From contig BSBM01000321.1 in the NCBI GenBank assembly GCA_027924585.1, positions 2,741,001 to 2,805,000 on the forward strand: a stretch of DNA of 64,000 nt. The letters are read 5' to 3'. The stretch is from Larix kaempferi. Taxonomy: Eukaryota > Streptophyta > Pinopsida > Pinales > Pinaceae. Shown here piece after piece: positions 1 to 11,986 of the stretch (its first letter is position 1; every line of letters starts with the position of its first letter). Made by a program: the position numbers and the translations under genes. Under the pieces are notes generated by a model, which worked only from the letters and a program-made list of their open reading frames with translations, had not been told where the DNA came from and did no database searches.

Positions 1-762
1 CAAACAGAAAGAGTAAATCAGGTACTTGAAGACATGCTCCGCATGTATGTAATGGACAAGCCATCCAAGTGGGAGGATTATTTACACCTGGTAGAGTTTG
101 CATATAATAATGGGCATCAAGAATCATTGGGAATGAGTCCATATGAGGCTTTGTACGGCAGAAGGTGTAGGACACCAGTGACTTGGGACAATCCAGTGAA
201 CCGAATTGTACTTGGGCCAGAATTGCTTAAGGAAATGGAGCAAGAGGTTGTAAAGATCCGACAAAATTTAAAAGCAGCCCAGGATAGACACAAAAGCTAT
301 GCAGATAAACACAGAATGCATAGGGAATTCAATGTTGGGGATCATGTGTATCTTAGAGTAAGATCAAGGAAGAGTTCCTTGAAGCTTGGGAGCTGTGCCA
401 AGCTATCACCTAGATATTGTGGGCCATTTGAAGTGCTTGAAAGAATAGGGCCAGTTGCATATAGACTTGCATTGCCTGCTAGCACTAAAGCTCATAATGT
501 TTTTCATGTCTCTTTGCTAAAGAAATATGTACATGATCCTAACCATGTGATTAATTGGGATGTGATCCAGGTGGAACCCGAGGGAGAATTCCAAACCGAT
601 CCATTGCGCATCCTAGACAAGAAAGTAACATTGCTCCGGAACCGAGCCATTGGACAGGTAAAGGTGCAATGGAAGCACTACGGTCCCGATGAGGCTACAT
701 GGGAGTTGGAGGATGCCATGAGGATGGCATATCCATTTTTGTTCAATTTTGATGAGCACTGA
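1..762 (+). pseudogene. gypsy-1 integrase C-terminal half with chromodomain (5' truncated by window)
   Basis: The frame is open from base 1 to the TGA at 760-762, about 253 residues. It starts inside the integrase core with the conserved QTERVNQ block that carries the last catalytic Glu of the D,D-35-E triad. The core tail follows (PSKWEDYLHLVEFAYNN, SPYEALYGRRC), then the GPY/F-type region (LSPRYCGPFEVLERIGPVAY, FHVSLLKKY) and a C-terminal chromodomain-like module (LDKKVTLLRNRAIGQVKVQW, then GPDEATWELEDAM). This order is that of plant Ty3/gypsy chromoviruses; in the family the chromodomain is thought to guide insertion into chromatin. No stop or frameshift is seen, so this is the best-preserved retroelement coding segment here, but the upstream pol lies outside the window. 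A purine tract and an LTR follow, as expected for a pol 3' end. Confidence 0.93.
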
Positions 763-775
763 GGACAGTGCTAAT

Positions 776-790
776 GTAAGGGGAGGGGTA
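776..790 (+). promoter_or_regulatory. polypurine tract of gypsy-1
   Basis: A nearly pure purine run (GTAAGGGGAGGGGTA) directly abuts the TG start of the LTR at 791. In LTR retrotransposons this is the plus-strand primer site. Its position sets the 3' LTR start. Confidence 0.85.
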
Positions 791-2413
791 TGTCACGTCC
801 CCATTTTGACCCCCTTTGTAAATGATGTAAATATTGTAACTTAATCATGGTGAGGAGCTCAAGGCCAAGGCCCCACCATTGATTTAACGTTTATGTATCG
901 GCAATTAAAATAGATGCCTATGGTTCTTGTGCGAGATGGGCACAATGTATATAAGACATCATGTAAATACGAATTTTAATGCAAAATACCCACAACTAGC
1001 TATGCAATGCAACAAAAGAGAAGGGGCATGGTTCTACAAGGAAAAGGGAGGGAAACTATTCAAACCCTTGAGCCAATGGTATTAATCCATGTGTCAATGG
1101 GGAAACCCATAAACCACCAACTACCCATTTTGTCTCATGTACCCAATCATTTAATTCTTCCAAGAAATTGGTTAAGGCAGTTAATGCCTTGGGAATGAAA
1201 GAGTATGGGCAAGCCATTTTCGTGCATGGGCAAGCCATCAACTTGGAAAATCGTGTTTTTGCTTGTGGGGCAAGAAACCACCCACGAAATGGTGCCCAAA
1301 GCCATGGGGAATAGGCAGTCTTCATTCATTCACGCAGTGGGAGCTATCTGGGTCATTCTCTTCATGTTTTTCAGCAAAATCTTGCATCTTCCCATGCCTG
1401 GGAGTTCGTTTTTGCATATACAGTAGTCTGGGAGTGAAGGGCCACGTTTTGGGGGCTGTAGGGAGGTCGTTTTTGCCCCTGGGGCGTTTTTCTGAAATGG
1501 GTTCTGTTTCCCCAGTCGAATTTTCCAAGTGCCAACATGTTTTGAGTCTACCCACGTTTTTCTAAAGTCCAGGAAACCCCATCTCATATATCCCATTGTT
1601 GGAAACGTTTTCTCATGCTCAGCAAGTGTAGTTTGCTGTTGTGTGCATCCTGGTTTTGATTTGAACCTGTAAGCAAGAAACTGGAATGGTAGTGGACAGA
1701 ATTAGCTTGATAAACCTAGTGTAGGGAATATCCTCTCAAGAAGATCAAGAGGGCTGGCTACTTTTCTATGCACACCCTGAGAGCACTAGAAAGGAAGGTA
1801 TGGCTTGAGGGACTGTGTGGCAGTGAAGAGAATACTTCCTGGTGTTGGGTGTGTAGGCATTGTGAGTGCCAAGCTGAATAGATCTGGGAGGGGTACCCAT
1901 AGCTCTGTGGTTGAGCTCACTAGCTTAGCAATTCTTCCTTCCCATCTCCTAGCAGCCTGATAAACCCAATTGTAGATTGGCTTGGCTCATTTTGGTGTAT
2001 GTTTGGCTATGTGTGAGTCTGTTGTTCCCTGGTTCCTTGTAGAGATCATGCCCAGCTCGGGGGTGGCAGTGGTGCCGAAAGATTGAGGAGCACACTGGCC
2101 TACGGTTGGGTGGAACGTTGCAGTTGCATAGCCAGTTGCGTGGGACTGCCTTATTGAGATAAGTATTCTCTTGTGTAAATTGGCAATTATCATTTGATGA
2201 ACATCTTAAATGTATGATGGATGTGAAATTCTTATTACTCCGCTGTGATTTCTGATAATTATGCATCTTCATATCTCTCTTATGTATTATGTGAATGTGT
2301 ATGCATATTTATTCTTCAATTCGAATGTTTGATTTCAATATATGGGGCTGGATGCCCGGTTCAACCGTCACGATCCTCTCCATCTAGCTTGTTGGATGGG
2401 AGGGGACGTGACA
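791..2413 (+). repeat. 3' LTR of gypsy-1 (1623 bp)
   Basis: It begins TGTCACGTCCCC after the polypurine tract and ends GGGGACGTGACA, giving perfect 12-bp inverted termini with TG...CA ends. A weak TATA-like stretch (TATATAAG) lies at 948-955. Blocks such as GGAGCTCAAGGCCAAGGCCC, TCTGTGGTTGAGCTCACT and GCCCAGCTCGGGGGTG recur in the solo LTR at 44826-46395, so the two belong to one family. Short open frames inside it are not supported as genes. Confidence 0.9.
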
Positions 2414-3055
2414 ATCCGGACCTACAAGAAATCAGAAGGCACAAAAAAATGCCTAAACACTGATGGTTTCCAAGCCCCGAGATGCATGAATTCTCACCTG
2501 GCACCTTCTCCATGAAGGCTTATGTAGAAAAGAGGGCTAATGGGCGTTGTACTCCATAATACAGTTGGTGACCAATATTAAAAACTTGTACAGTCTGAAC
2601 AACAATAAGAACCTGCTTACATCAGCCCCCTGCCCCCTCTTGTGCACCAAAAAATGAGGATGACTGCAGCCAATAAAATTTTTTAATAATCATTTTAAAA
2701 ATTCCAATTTTATAAAATATTAGTACAACCATTATCCAAACTATAGGAAAAAGAAAAAAAATTATAGCCTAGAACCTAAATTAATAAGCATTCAACGAAA
2801 CATATATGATCCTTTTCAGGGACATAATAATAGTAAAATATGGTTAGGTCTTACATTTAGTATCAAAGTTTAGGATTTAAAGGCTTTCCAAAATAAGAAG
2901 TCACTTAAATTCCAACTACAATTTTAAAATTTAAAATATAAAAAGTGCAATTTTTCCAAAAATTAAAATGTAAACTTATAAAATTAAAACAAGAACAAAA
3001 TAACATTGATAATAAATATGGATGCTTACACCCAATAACCCTGTATGAGCTTATA
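2414..3055. other. AT-rich flank with no recognisable gene
   Basis: This is the flank of gypsy-1 beyond its 3' LTR. It is increasingly A+T-rich with no long open frame. A C-rich patch around 2620-2645 resembles no signal I can name. Confidence 0.5.
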
Positions 3056-3819
3056 TTTTTTTTTATAGCTAGTGGGTGAATATTTTATTGCTAATAATGT
3101 ACATAAAATACAAAATAGGGCATGTGGATGACCTCTCACGAAGGAAACTAGGTTAGCCACAGGTTAACTGTCAAGTTGGCATTGTAACTATGAGCTGGAA
3201 TACAAAATAGTCAAAATTCGAGACGGAAGTCTAGACTTCAAGGGGAAACCAGATATTCCCCTTTTCAACATAGCATCTAAATAGTTTAATGCATGAAAGT
3301 GCGTGTGTGAAATAAGATGAAATTGAAACCAAGAGACAAAACAAAGACATATACAATAGTTTAATGATTGAAAGTTTGTGCATGAAACAAGATGAAATTG
3401 AAACCAAAAGACAAACCAAAGATAGAGACTATAAGCACATAGCAAAAATACTAGCCAGTGATCCATTAAGAGTCATACATTCCACGTTGGACCTCTAGAA
3501 TGGGAAGTCTTACTTTAGCGACCTCTGTGAGGATATCCAAATTACCTCGAATTGTCTCCAAATCCACTTTGGTATCATTAATCACCCATAGAATTCTATG
3601 CTTGAGTGAATCCCTTTCCAACAATGCCCAGTCGAGCATGTTCTTAACAATCCAATATGGATTGACAAGTTGACAATTTTTATATTCCTCTATCTGAACA
3701 TAAAGGAGTTGGGATTCAATACTCTTAATTTCTAGCCTAATGTAAGCTGAAATTCTAGAGATGAAGGATTCACGTCCATCCCTGCAGCATCCAATCCATC
3801 TTTTGTAACAATGAGCACG
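3056..3819 (-). pseudogene. Tail of an unrecognised host gene (last coding segment plus 3' UTR)
   Basis: On the minus strand a 117-residue frame without a start Met runs from 3819 to a TAA at 3466-3468. Its composition looks like a real globular, partly helical protein (for example SQLLYVQIEEYKNCQLVNPY, then WIVKNMLDWALLERD), unlike the retroelement genes around it. Beyond the stop, about 400 bases follow with two related copies of a block near 3296-3350 and 3361-3415. An AATAAAATA polyadenylation-like signal comes next (RC of 3081-3090), then a run of nine A (T9 at 3056-3064). A second frame upstream (to about 3926, containing LKSSLLASVLIVTKDG) may continue it through a frameshift or splice. 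I do not recognise the family. It could be a 3'-truncated retrocopy or the terminal exon of a gene otherwise lost. Confidence 0.45.
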
Positions 3820-4589
3820 CTAGCAAGGAGGCTTGACTTTAGACCAAAATGAAACCCACCTACATACACCACATATCCAAGGAACACTAAACAACCAAGG
3901 AACCAATGCTCCTGGTAAATACCCAACTACCTTTAAAACCTCAGCTATTCCATACGTCATTAAATAGTTGTACCAAAGATAATCTAAAACCCAAACCCCA
4001 AGATCACTCCCATGCTCTCACCTGTGGGTATAACGCCTACAATGAATCCGCACAATTCTCGCACTTTCCAATTCCATAACATGAGTCTTTTCAACTTCAT
4101 TCGCCAGCTACTGCACATCAACTCCACACCCCAATGCATTACAAAACGGTCCTTCGCTTACCCACACATTCACACCCACAATCCTATCCACCTGGTTTCT
4201 CGTTGCATCCACATCAATCATCCATTCAAATCATTGCATAGCCTCTAATGCAGGTGATGGTTGACTTGGATTAGCACATGCATTCAGGGACCCTCCAAAA
4301 GTCTATTATCATAAAGACAATGCCCTCTTAAATATATAGTCAAAACCCAATTAAACACGTTATGTCCAACATCTCTCAACTTAGTCTTACTCAAAGATTC
4401 TCATGTTTCACCTTAGATACATTAGAACAATCTAACCAACAAAACAATTACAAAACCCTAACCAACTAAACTTAAAATATTTTTTTCTCACTTAAACATA
4501 TAAGATTCATAATAATAATTGAAAATCCATTTTTATAATTAATTTTAATCTTTTAAATTCTTATTACACTATAACTTGAGTTTAGGGAA
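3820..4589. other. Intergenic, no supported gene
   Basis: AT-rich sequence. A short frame at 4012-4248 on the plus strand is rich in His, Asn and Ser, has no recognisable domain, and I do not support it as a gene. Confidence 0.45.
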
Positions 4590-6640
4590 TTTTTTGGTTC
4601 TGCGGCTTCGCGACGAAAACCCTAGCGATGGAGGGCACCTTTTTGCGTCTTTTCTCCAGGATTGAGGTTGTCTCAAGGAATCCACTCCTCTACAAGGGAA
4701 GGGGGGAGGTTGATCTAGAGGATGCAGTCACAGATTTGGCCCTAAGTACACCCATTTTTAGTGTTTTTCTCATTCGAAGGGATATGAGTGAAGATTTAAC
4801 CCTTGTTAATGTCGCCTGTGGAGTATACATGGAGATCAATAATTTGATGAATGGATTGAAGAAACAGGTAGCCACACATTCTTTTTTCCTTGGGTTTGTG
4901 GCTCTTTCGATAACCCATCTAGTGGTGGAGTCTTTTGAGATAAAGGCGATCATTTCGTTGGGGTTCATGCTAACCGGGCCTAATTCGAAGGTATCCAATG
5001 AGTTGAACTTTCACAAGAAACTCTTCTCCTCCAAATCAGAAGTTGTGGTTAGAGGAAATGTTTTATGGAGGATGATGTAGCTAGAAACACTTTGGTTGTC
5101 CCTCTAGTTATCTTTTCTAGGTCTTTCTTAGGTGGTTCCCCTTCCATCAAATTCAAACTTTTCTTCGGATCTCAGTGATATGGGAGATATAAAGGGTGAG
5201 GGTTTCGTAGTTGATGGTCAGTATTTCCAAATATTTGTAAAATACATTGCAGGGAAATTCCTTGTATTGATGGTTAAATCCTCTGATAGTATCCTCGTGC
5301 ACTCAAAATGAAACTTTGAGATAATTTGGGGAATCCAAAAAAAGGTTCAAAGACTTCTCTATGAAATAAAACAACTAGAGAATCAACTAACTATCTTTGA
5401 TTATAAAATCACCAAGGATTCAAACTTAATATTGGTCATACTGTTGCGACGGGGAATCATGGGTTCTGGCTCATATCCAACCTAAAACATATCCTCTTAT
5501 AAAGATGCAGCATCAAAATCAGGATATTATAAGGATGCAGTGGATTCAAAGGTACCACCTTCATCAGTTCAGACACCCAACCCATATATCGTCGAAAATC
5601 TTGATGAAGTTACTAAGATGGAGATTAAAAATGCAGAGGTAAACAAAACAAATTCTTCTTGCAAATATAATGCAGTAATATACATATTTAATGGTTTTTG
5701 GCCGCGAACAGAGGAGCTGGACCAGTGGATACACTCAAACTGGACCACGAATTGTGATTAATATTTATGCTCAAAAGGTTTCTTTATAGTAGAGTTTTTC
5801 TCTTAGGAAAATTATAAGAGATTTTTTTAAGAAGGATCGTGGTTCTAGGGAAGAGTTGGTCTCTTTATCACCCCAAGGTTTTCGGATTTTGATCCTACTA
5901 CTATGTAAATATCTAAAATCTAGTCTAGTTTTGCCTCTCGAATCTAGCCCTTCCTTTCTAGCACCTTTAGTGTTAGAAGATATTGGAAATGTGTTGTGTA
6001 GCTACATCAAGTAGACAACGTGCACATGTAGCAAGGATTATTCACATATGCTTGTTTCTGTGTGGAAGTAAAGGGCTGCTGGATAAAATTATATGGAGCA
6101 TGGGAGCTTTCAGCATTCCCAAAGCCTGGATTACGAAAACACAACATTCAAATACAACTTTTGTTATCAAACAGGGAATCTTTAAGAAACATGTCCTCAA
6201 ATAAGAAATCATCCTAAAAAGAAAAAAGGTCATCCTCCCAAATCCAAAAGTTGGAATCCCTTAGAACCTTCTTATACGGAGAACGAAGAAGTGGAGAATA
6301 TGTAAGATGAAGATGAAGGTAAAGAATTAGCAGAAACATAATTAACAAATGAGGTAAACAAGCCATTGGATGTGATTCAACTTGTGCATCCCCCACATTG
6401 TGAAATTATGGTACCAATAGATATTTCGATAGGTGGAATAAAGAGACTTCATGAATCCAAGAGTTCAGATTCGAATAAGGAGTAGGCCCTAAAAGATGAT
6501 GCATCACAATTGGTTGTTGCTAATCCAAATCTAAAGGGTTGGACCGAGGTCAAGAAAAAGAAAGGAAAGAAAGAGAAGATCGAGGATTTTCTCAACCCTT
6601 AACTTTTCAAGGTTTTCTTCTCCATCTATTAAGTTTTTTT
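4590..6640 (+). pseudogene. LINE-A ORF1 (DUF4283-type nucleic-acid-binding protein), decayed
   Basis: An open frame starts at ATG 4628, just after a GC-richer leader (TTCTGCGGCTTCGCGACG), and runs to 5080. Pieces of the same kind of protein then appear in shifting frames. Around 5680-5760 is FNGFWPRTEELDQWIHSNW, the style of the DUF4283 module of plant LINE ORF1. Around 6080-6200 is GLLDKIIWSMGAF and a stretch where a CCHC zinc knuckle would be expected, with the cysteines lost (NTTFVIKQGIFKKH). Around 6545-6590 is a Lys-rich end (WTEVKKKKGKKEK). The family protein binds LINE RNA. Several frameshifts and stops exclude function. No ORF2 follows: the sequence passes directly to a tail-like repeat. 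The assignment rests on motif style and order and is moderately sure. Confidence 0.55.
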
Positions 6641-6670
6641 GTCAAGCTCAGGCTTTTTGGCCTATTTTTT

Positions 6671-6793
6671 TCCTTGAATATATGCACTTCGCATATATAT
6701 GTAGAAAGTAATTTTATATTTTTTTCGGCCTTTCCTTAAATATATGCACTTCGCATATATATGCAGAATGTAATTTTATATTTTTTTTGAGAA
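6671..6793 (+). repeat. Two-unit tandem repeat, possible LINE-A 3' tail
   Basis: Two copies of a 62-bp unit start at 6671 and 6733. Each contains ATATATGCACTTCGCATATATATG followed by a T-rich end (key core: TGCACTTCGCATATATATG). The unit contains a short self-complementary arm (ATATATGC and GCATATAT). It directly follows the ORF1 remnant, where an ORF2 would normally be. Confidence 0.7.
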
Positions 6794-8620
6794 AGCGAAA
6801 TATAATTTTGTACTCTTTTTTGGAATATAAAATTACTTTTTTTCCAAATAAAAAAATATTTTAAATTCGTAAATTAGTGAACAATTTAACTATTTCAAAC
6901 TCTAAAATTATGAAAGAGTGGTTAGATTAAAAGTTTAATGCAAACTTGTTCATTTCGAAATGGTTAGTCATATTTATTTGCACAACTTATTTGGACTTTT
7001 TCTTTGCATTTTTCAAATTGCATGTGAGTCATATCATATTTATTTGGATAATTTATTTTTAATGGTACGGATATTTTAAAATAATATCAACAAGTCACTT
7101 TACAATAGTTAAGACTGCAAATAATAATTATTTTTATTATCCATTAATAATTAAATTTTAATAAATTTTACCAATTAGAAAAAGCAGCCTAATTAATTCA
7201 TATTTAATAAAAATATAAATTTAACATTCATTATTGTAACTTCTTGTTTTAGTCTAATTTAAATTGACATTCATGTACTAATGAGTTTGTCGGGGTGGAA
7301 TTTGATGGAAACATTCTTTCCTTTTCCAAATTTGAATTGTTAAGGTTGTTAATTATAATTAATAAACATTTTTTTCCTTTTTTTTGGAAGTTGTTTAGAA
7401 AACACTAAATTCGTGAAAGAAATTTTAAAGATTTTTTTTTTTTTTTTCAATACAATTTTTTAACAAATCTTATTAATTCTTAGATTTTTCCATAAAATAT
7501 TTAACCACACATTTATAAAATTATTCAAATTTTCTAAACATCTAAAAACTAATTCATAAACTAAATTTTAACCCAAAAATAACTCTTAAAGATAGGGTTA
7601 GACACTTGGTATGAATGATTCTACATGCATTTTTGAAACTAACCCTAGAGATTTCTTCTTCATTGATTGTCATCGTTATAAAGAATTTTATTTGAAGGAA
7701 CATCAATAAATAAATAAGAACATTCATATGAGTTGATCCTTACAATGAAAGTTGATTTCTTGTAATCTAAACCTTGACACGATTGATAGTCTCCATAATG
7801 TATCATGATAGGATCATGGAGATAATTTCTTTCAAGTAGAGGTGATGGTTACTTTTTTTTACACAACCATAGTCAAAGTTTGAAAAATTAATTTAAAATA
7901 TTATTAATCTCTTCCAAAATCACAATTTTCCACATATAGATTTAGAAATTCACACTCAAACATATAGATTGAGAAATTCACACTCAAACCTAACTAAAAT
8001 GATAGAAATAAAGATGCAAGTAAGTTGAACTCTAAAGATTTCACGAGAGATTCACACTCAAAATTCAGCTAAGATTATAGAAATAAAGATATAAGCAAGT
8101 TAAGCTTTAAAGACTATGGATTAAGAACAACACCTCTTAAGAACAGTACCTCTTATTTTTGGGTTGAGTCAGGGGCTTATATTTTATCACTCCTGTGACA
8201 TGTCACTCTTAGGACTCCAAATTTTAGATACTAACACTTGGATGAGTGATGGAAAACTCCCATTGATTTATCGTTTGACCATAGTTCAGCCAACAAGAAA
8301 AATACCAATATTACTCCAAAACCATAATACTTGTTTCTATAGTCAATCTCTATTATTTTATAACATTAAAAAAAACCTAATACAAATATTTATCTTCAAT
8401 CTTTCTACCAATTAATAATACACTATTAAAATAAAGCATAATTTTTTTTATAATCCAATTTTAATTGATAATGAAAATAATATTTAAAAAAACATAAACC
8501 AAATATTTACCTACAATCATTTTATGAGTTAATAATACACCTACACCACTGAAGCCATAAAAATTTGCCCCAATTCAATTTTTTTTTTTATTTCATGTGT
8601 TTAATTTACAAAATTCTTTT
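6794..8620. other. AT-rich intergenic DNA with diverged direct repeats
   Basis: No gene is supported. The block 7930-8115 holds three diverged copies of a unit containing GAAATTCACACTCAAA, followed in two of them by GATAGAAATAAAGAT or a close variant. The block 8365-8585 holds two diverged copies of about 115 bp (each with ACAAATATTTA- or CCAAATATTTA-like starts, then AATAATACAC and a T-run). Both look like local duplications. Confidence 0.5.
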
Positions 8621-8737
8621 TTTTCTGGCTTCATAACCTAAATAGTTGGCCGGTGAGGCTCAGAATCAACAGGGAGGGACGTTGGTTGATCTTAGAGAAG
8701 AAGTATGTTAATACCTAGGGAATAAGACATCCCAGAG

Positions 8738-9926
8738 ATGGAGTACGATTCCTTTAATTTAGGTGAAGATGTGTGAATTGCGAAAGGATCCCTATCAAAG
8801 TAGCAGACGGGGTAGGTTAGACCGTAAAGGAGGTCTTCCTACCATATCCAAATGAAGGAAAGCATTTTTTTACCGATAGTGCAATCTCCTTCACAAATAA
8901 TAGGGCAGGGCCGATTGTAGTTTCTCCAACGACGCTAGATTTTTCTTTGAAGGAAGACAAAGGACTGGAAGCGAGGTCTCTGACAAATAGAACCAATAAG
9001 GCAAAGAAGTTTATTAAGAAAATACATGGTATTAAAATAACGGTGGGAGAAGATATAAGGGTGGAGGCGATCATGGAGTTTGCACAGAAAAATCTGATTG
9101 GTCACTTCTATGGAGTTTTAATTAACAAAGACAGCCTCCAGGAATGGGTGATGAAGCACTGGCACCCCCAGCTGGATTACAACCTTGAATTATTTATTAT
9201 GACCAGAGGATGGCTAGGGTTCAAGATGAAGAGCGATGAAGACGCAGTGAAGATCATCGAGAAATATTGGACACGGGTGAAGACAGATCTAAACTTGAAG
9301 TTCTGGAATCTCTCCTTCGACCCCAGGAGGGAGGTAAACAACAGAGCACCATTTTGGGTAAAAATTATGGGCCTTCCCCTTGAGTTATGGAATGACTCTT
9401 TTCTCATAGTAGTGGGAAATCAAATAGGAAAGACATTCCTGGTCGACTCGACCTACAAATTTCAAGTTCAGCACTCGGTGGAAAAGGTCCTTGTTGCAGT
9501 AGATCTGGCACTAGGGTTACCCGAGTCTATCTAGATATCCATTGGGGATATAAGACTAACTCAAATTCTAGACTATGTTAACCTACCTTTTCGTTGTGCG
9601 AGATGTCATGCCTATGACCACTGCATAAAGGATTTCCATCTCCATTTTGTAAAGAAATTATGGAGAAGGAAATCACAGGGCCCTAAGTCCCTTCCTAGGG
9701 TGGAAACCGACTAGGGACACACGACTACTGTTTCGGCTGGTGAGCCAAAGGTTTCTGAACATGATCATATCCTACAAGTAGATGAGAGTAACAAACAACA
9801 AGATGTGATTCCGGGCTGGAACAGAAGATAGGAAAGCTCTCTTATGGCCGATGAGAAAAGCTATAACCTCACCAACTCTCTGGATCCAATAGACTCGGGA
9901 ATATGTGCAAGTGTATTGGGTAAACC
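8738..9926 (+). pseudogene. LINE-B ORF1, 5' part (DUF4283 and zinc knuckle)
   Basis: A likely start ATG lies at 8738-8740 (MEYDSFNLGEDV). After early frameshifts the main frame is open from 8947. It carries the DUF4283 core: LIGHFYGVLINKDSLQEWVM, then WLGFKMKSDEDAVKIIEKYW, WNLSFDPRREVNNRAPFWVK and GLPLELW. Past an in-frame TAG at 9532-9534 it continues in the same frame through LDYVNLPFRCARCHAYDHC, a CCHC-type knuckle whose last cysteine appears replaced. Two further in-frame TAGs follow before copia-1 interrupts the frame at 9927. Plant L1 ORF1 proteins bind the element RNA. The pattern of stops with little frame loss suggests a moderate age. Confidence 0.82.
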
Positions 9927-10531
9927 TGTTAAATTTTGAGCATTAATTCACAATACTCTTGGATCTTTACTGAGAGAATAACATATACAGTATATCAATG
10001 CATAACAATCACAATAAGCATGACAAGCATCACAAGAATCAAAAGCATGAGAAACAAGAGACACAGAGTTTCCGTGGAGAAAAACCTAAGGTGAAAAACC
10101 CCACAACTTCCTCAGAGATAGAGAGAGCAATGGCTCAACCAAAGTATAACCAAAATACACTTGAGATAGTCTCCTAGAGCAGATGATCCTCCTCCTCACT
10201 AGTGTGCCACTTTCTGAGTGAGAGAAGTGTGTCTTTCCGAATGATCCAAATAGAGATCTCCTGATCTCTATTTATACTTAACTTGTTTGCCCAGTGACCT
10301 TATGGGGCCGACTTGTCTATCTAGATACATCCACAATATAATATATATTTCAGGGCCGACCCCACACATGGTGGTCTAATAACCCATCAGCAAGTACACA
10401 CACTTGCGACACTTGTCAATCCACATGACGACACTTCCTTATAGAGGAATAACACATCTCTTATAAGGGTACAATAAATATATATGAAATACATAGATGA
10501 AATACATTCTGAAGTTACATATACATCAACA
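9927..10531 (-). repeat. copia-1 3' LTR
   Basis: Reads TGTTAAATTTTGAGC... to ...ACATATACATCAACA on the plus strand and matches 16617-17205, with a short length difference (the left copy has an extra CATAACAATCACAATAAGC-like stretch). A TATA box on the minus strand (TATAAATA) is the complement of 10269-10276. Confidence 0.93.
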
Positions 10532-10790
10532 CTCCCTCTTAACTAGGAAGGTATTTCTCGACACAGTTCTGTTAGACAAGTCTTCTTCTCGGGATCATTG
10601 TCATCGATGCATCGTCATCATTATCGTCACTGCTGCTGCTATCTCAACCAATCTCTGACTCTACTCATCATAGGAAGTTCTACAGAGCCAGTCCTTTTTC
10701 ATACTGGATGTAGGCCCACCACCTGCAGGTCTTCATCATCTGTGCGAAAGGTCTGATAGAGGTGGCCTCTCAGGATTAATTTTATGCGAG
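10532..10790 (-). other. copia-1 polypurine tract and adjoining 3' UTR
   Basis: The minus strand reads CCTAGTTAAGAGGGAGTG immediately before the 3' LTR, the plus-strand primer. The same tract precedes the right LTR of copia-2 at about 23740-23755. The rest is unique sequence with ATC/CAT trinucleotide-rich patches. Confidence 0.75.
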
Positions 10791-11340
10791 GATGCAATAC
10801 CGAAAAGAGTATCCCAGGAACATTTATGTGCCTAAGCACGAGCGGCAAGATCTCCCAGGACTGATTACATGCATCTCCTCCACAATACCTTTAATGAGCA
10901 TCCTAGGAACATTTATGTGCTACAGTACGACCGACAAGATCTCTAAAGAGCATCCCAGGACTTATTATGAGCATACAGCTCAACCTCTCGGATCTCCAGG
11001 ACTGATTACATGTGGATAGACAAAACCTTTAAAGAGCATCCCAGGAACATTTATGTACCGCAGCATGACCGGCAAGATCTCTAAAGAGAATCCCGGGACT
11101 AATTACGAGCACACAACTCAACCTCTCGGATCTCTAGGACTGATTACATGTCTCCGTAGTAATACCTCATCCCAGGACTGATTACAAGCACACAGCCCAA
11201 CCTATCGGATATCTGAGGACTGATTACATACTACATAGCAATACCGGAAAGAGTACCCCAAGAACATTTATGTGCCACAGCACAACCGGCAAGATCTCCC
11301 AGGACTGATTACATGCTATTTTCACAACCTGCCACATATC
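10791..11340 (-). repeat. copia-1 3'-UTR array A (GGACTGATTACATG repeats)
   Basis: At least five irregular copies of a unit carry GGACTGATTACATG and CCCAGGAACATTTATGTGC-type blocks, together with TCTCGGATCTCCAGG. The matching array in copia-2 (23041-23500) has units of about 115 bp, so the array is a family feature. It lies between the pol stop and the 3' LTR. Confidence 0.82.
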
Positions 11341-11890
11341 ATCTCTGACCTCCAAGTATCAATCTGATACTCATGATCCAATGGATCATCATCGCACGAG
11401 GCATCATCCTGATGCCCATGATCATACTGATCATCATCACTGTACCATCCTGGTACATATCATCTGGAGCAAAATCTTGAAGCTCATCATCATGATCAAC
11501 CTAATCATACAATGCATCCACCTGATGCATACCAAGTATCTACCTGATACATATCATCATACATGATCCATCTAATCATACAGTGTATCCACTTGATACA
11601 AATACAAATACATGATACATATCAACATACATGATCTACCTGATCATACAATGTATCCACCTGATGCATATACAGATACATGGTCCAAGAATCCAACATG
11701 ATGCATATACAAATACATACAAATGATCCAACCGATCATATCCAGCATCCAACATGATGCATATATACATATAAATGATCCAACTGATCATATCCAGCAT
11801 CAACACGATGTGTACATACATACAAATATAAATGATCCAACTGATCATATCCAGCATCAACATGATGCATATACAGAGCAGTAACTGGAG
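11341..11890 (-). repeat. copia-1 3'-UTR array B (GATCAT repeats)
   Basis: Repeats of roughly 50 bp are built around GATCATATCCAGCATC and ATGATGCATATACA, dense in GATCAT and ATGCAT. The corresponding block in copia-2 is 22630-22990 with a 51-52-bp period. Confidence 0.8.
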
Positions 11891-11986
11891 CATCGTCTTG
11901 ATGCTCATCATCCAACGCTTACATCCACAGCCATGTGAAGGATCCTCCTTCCAACATGCTTGGAATGGCTTCAGCAAATGTGTCCA

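Noticed and set aside
1949-2272. 107-codon minus-strand frame in the gypsy-1 LTR
   Set aside because: It lies entirely in the LTR, has no domain, and is not kept in the related solo LTR.
4012-4248. 78-codon plus-strand frame as a small gene
   Set aside because: Low-complexity His/Asn/Ser composition, no domain, no promoter or conserved context.
7430-7450. T-run as a possible LINE poly(A) on the minus strand
   Set aside because: No coding or UTR sequence is attached to it, and similar runs are common across the AT-rich spacer.
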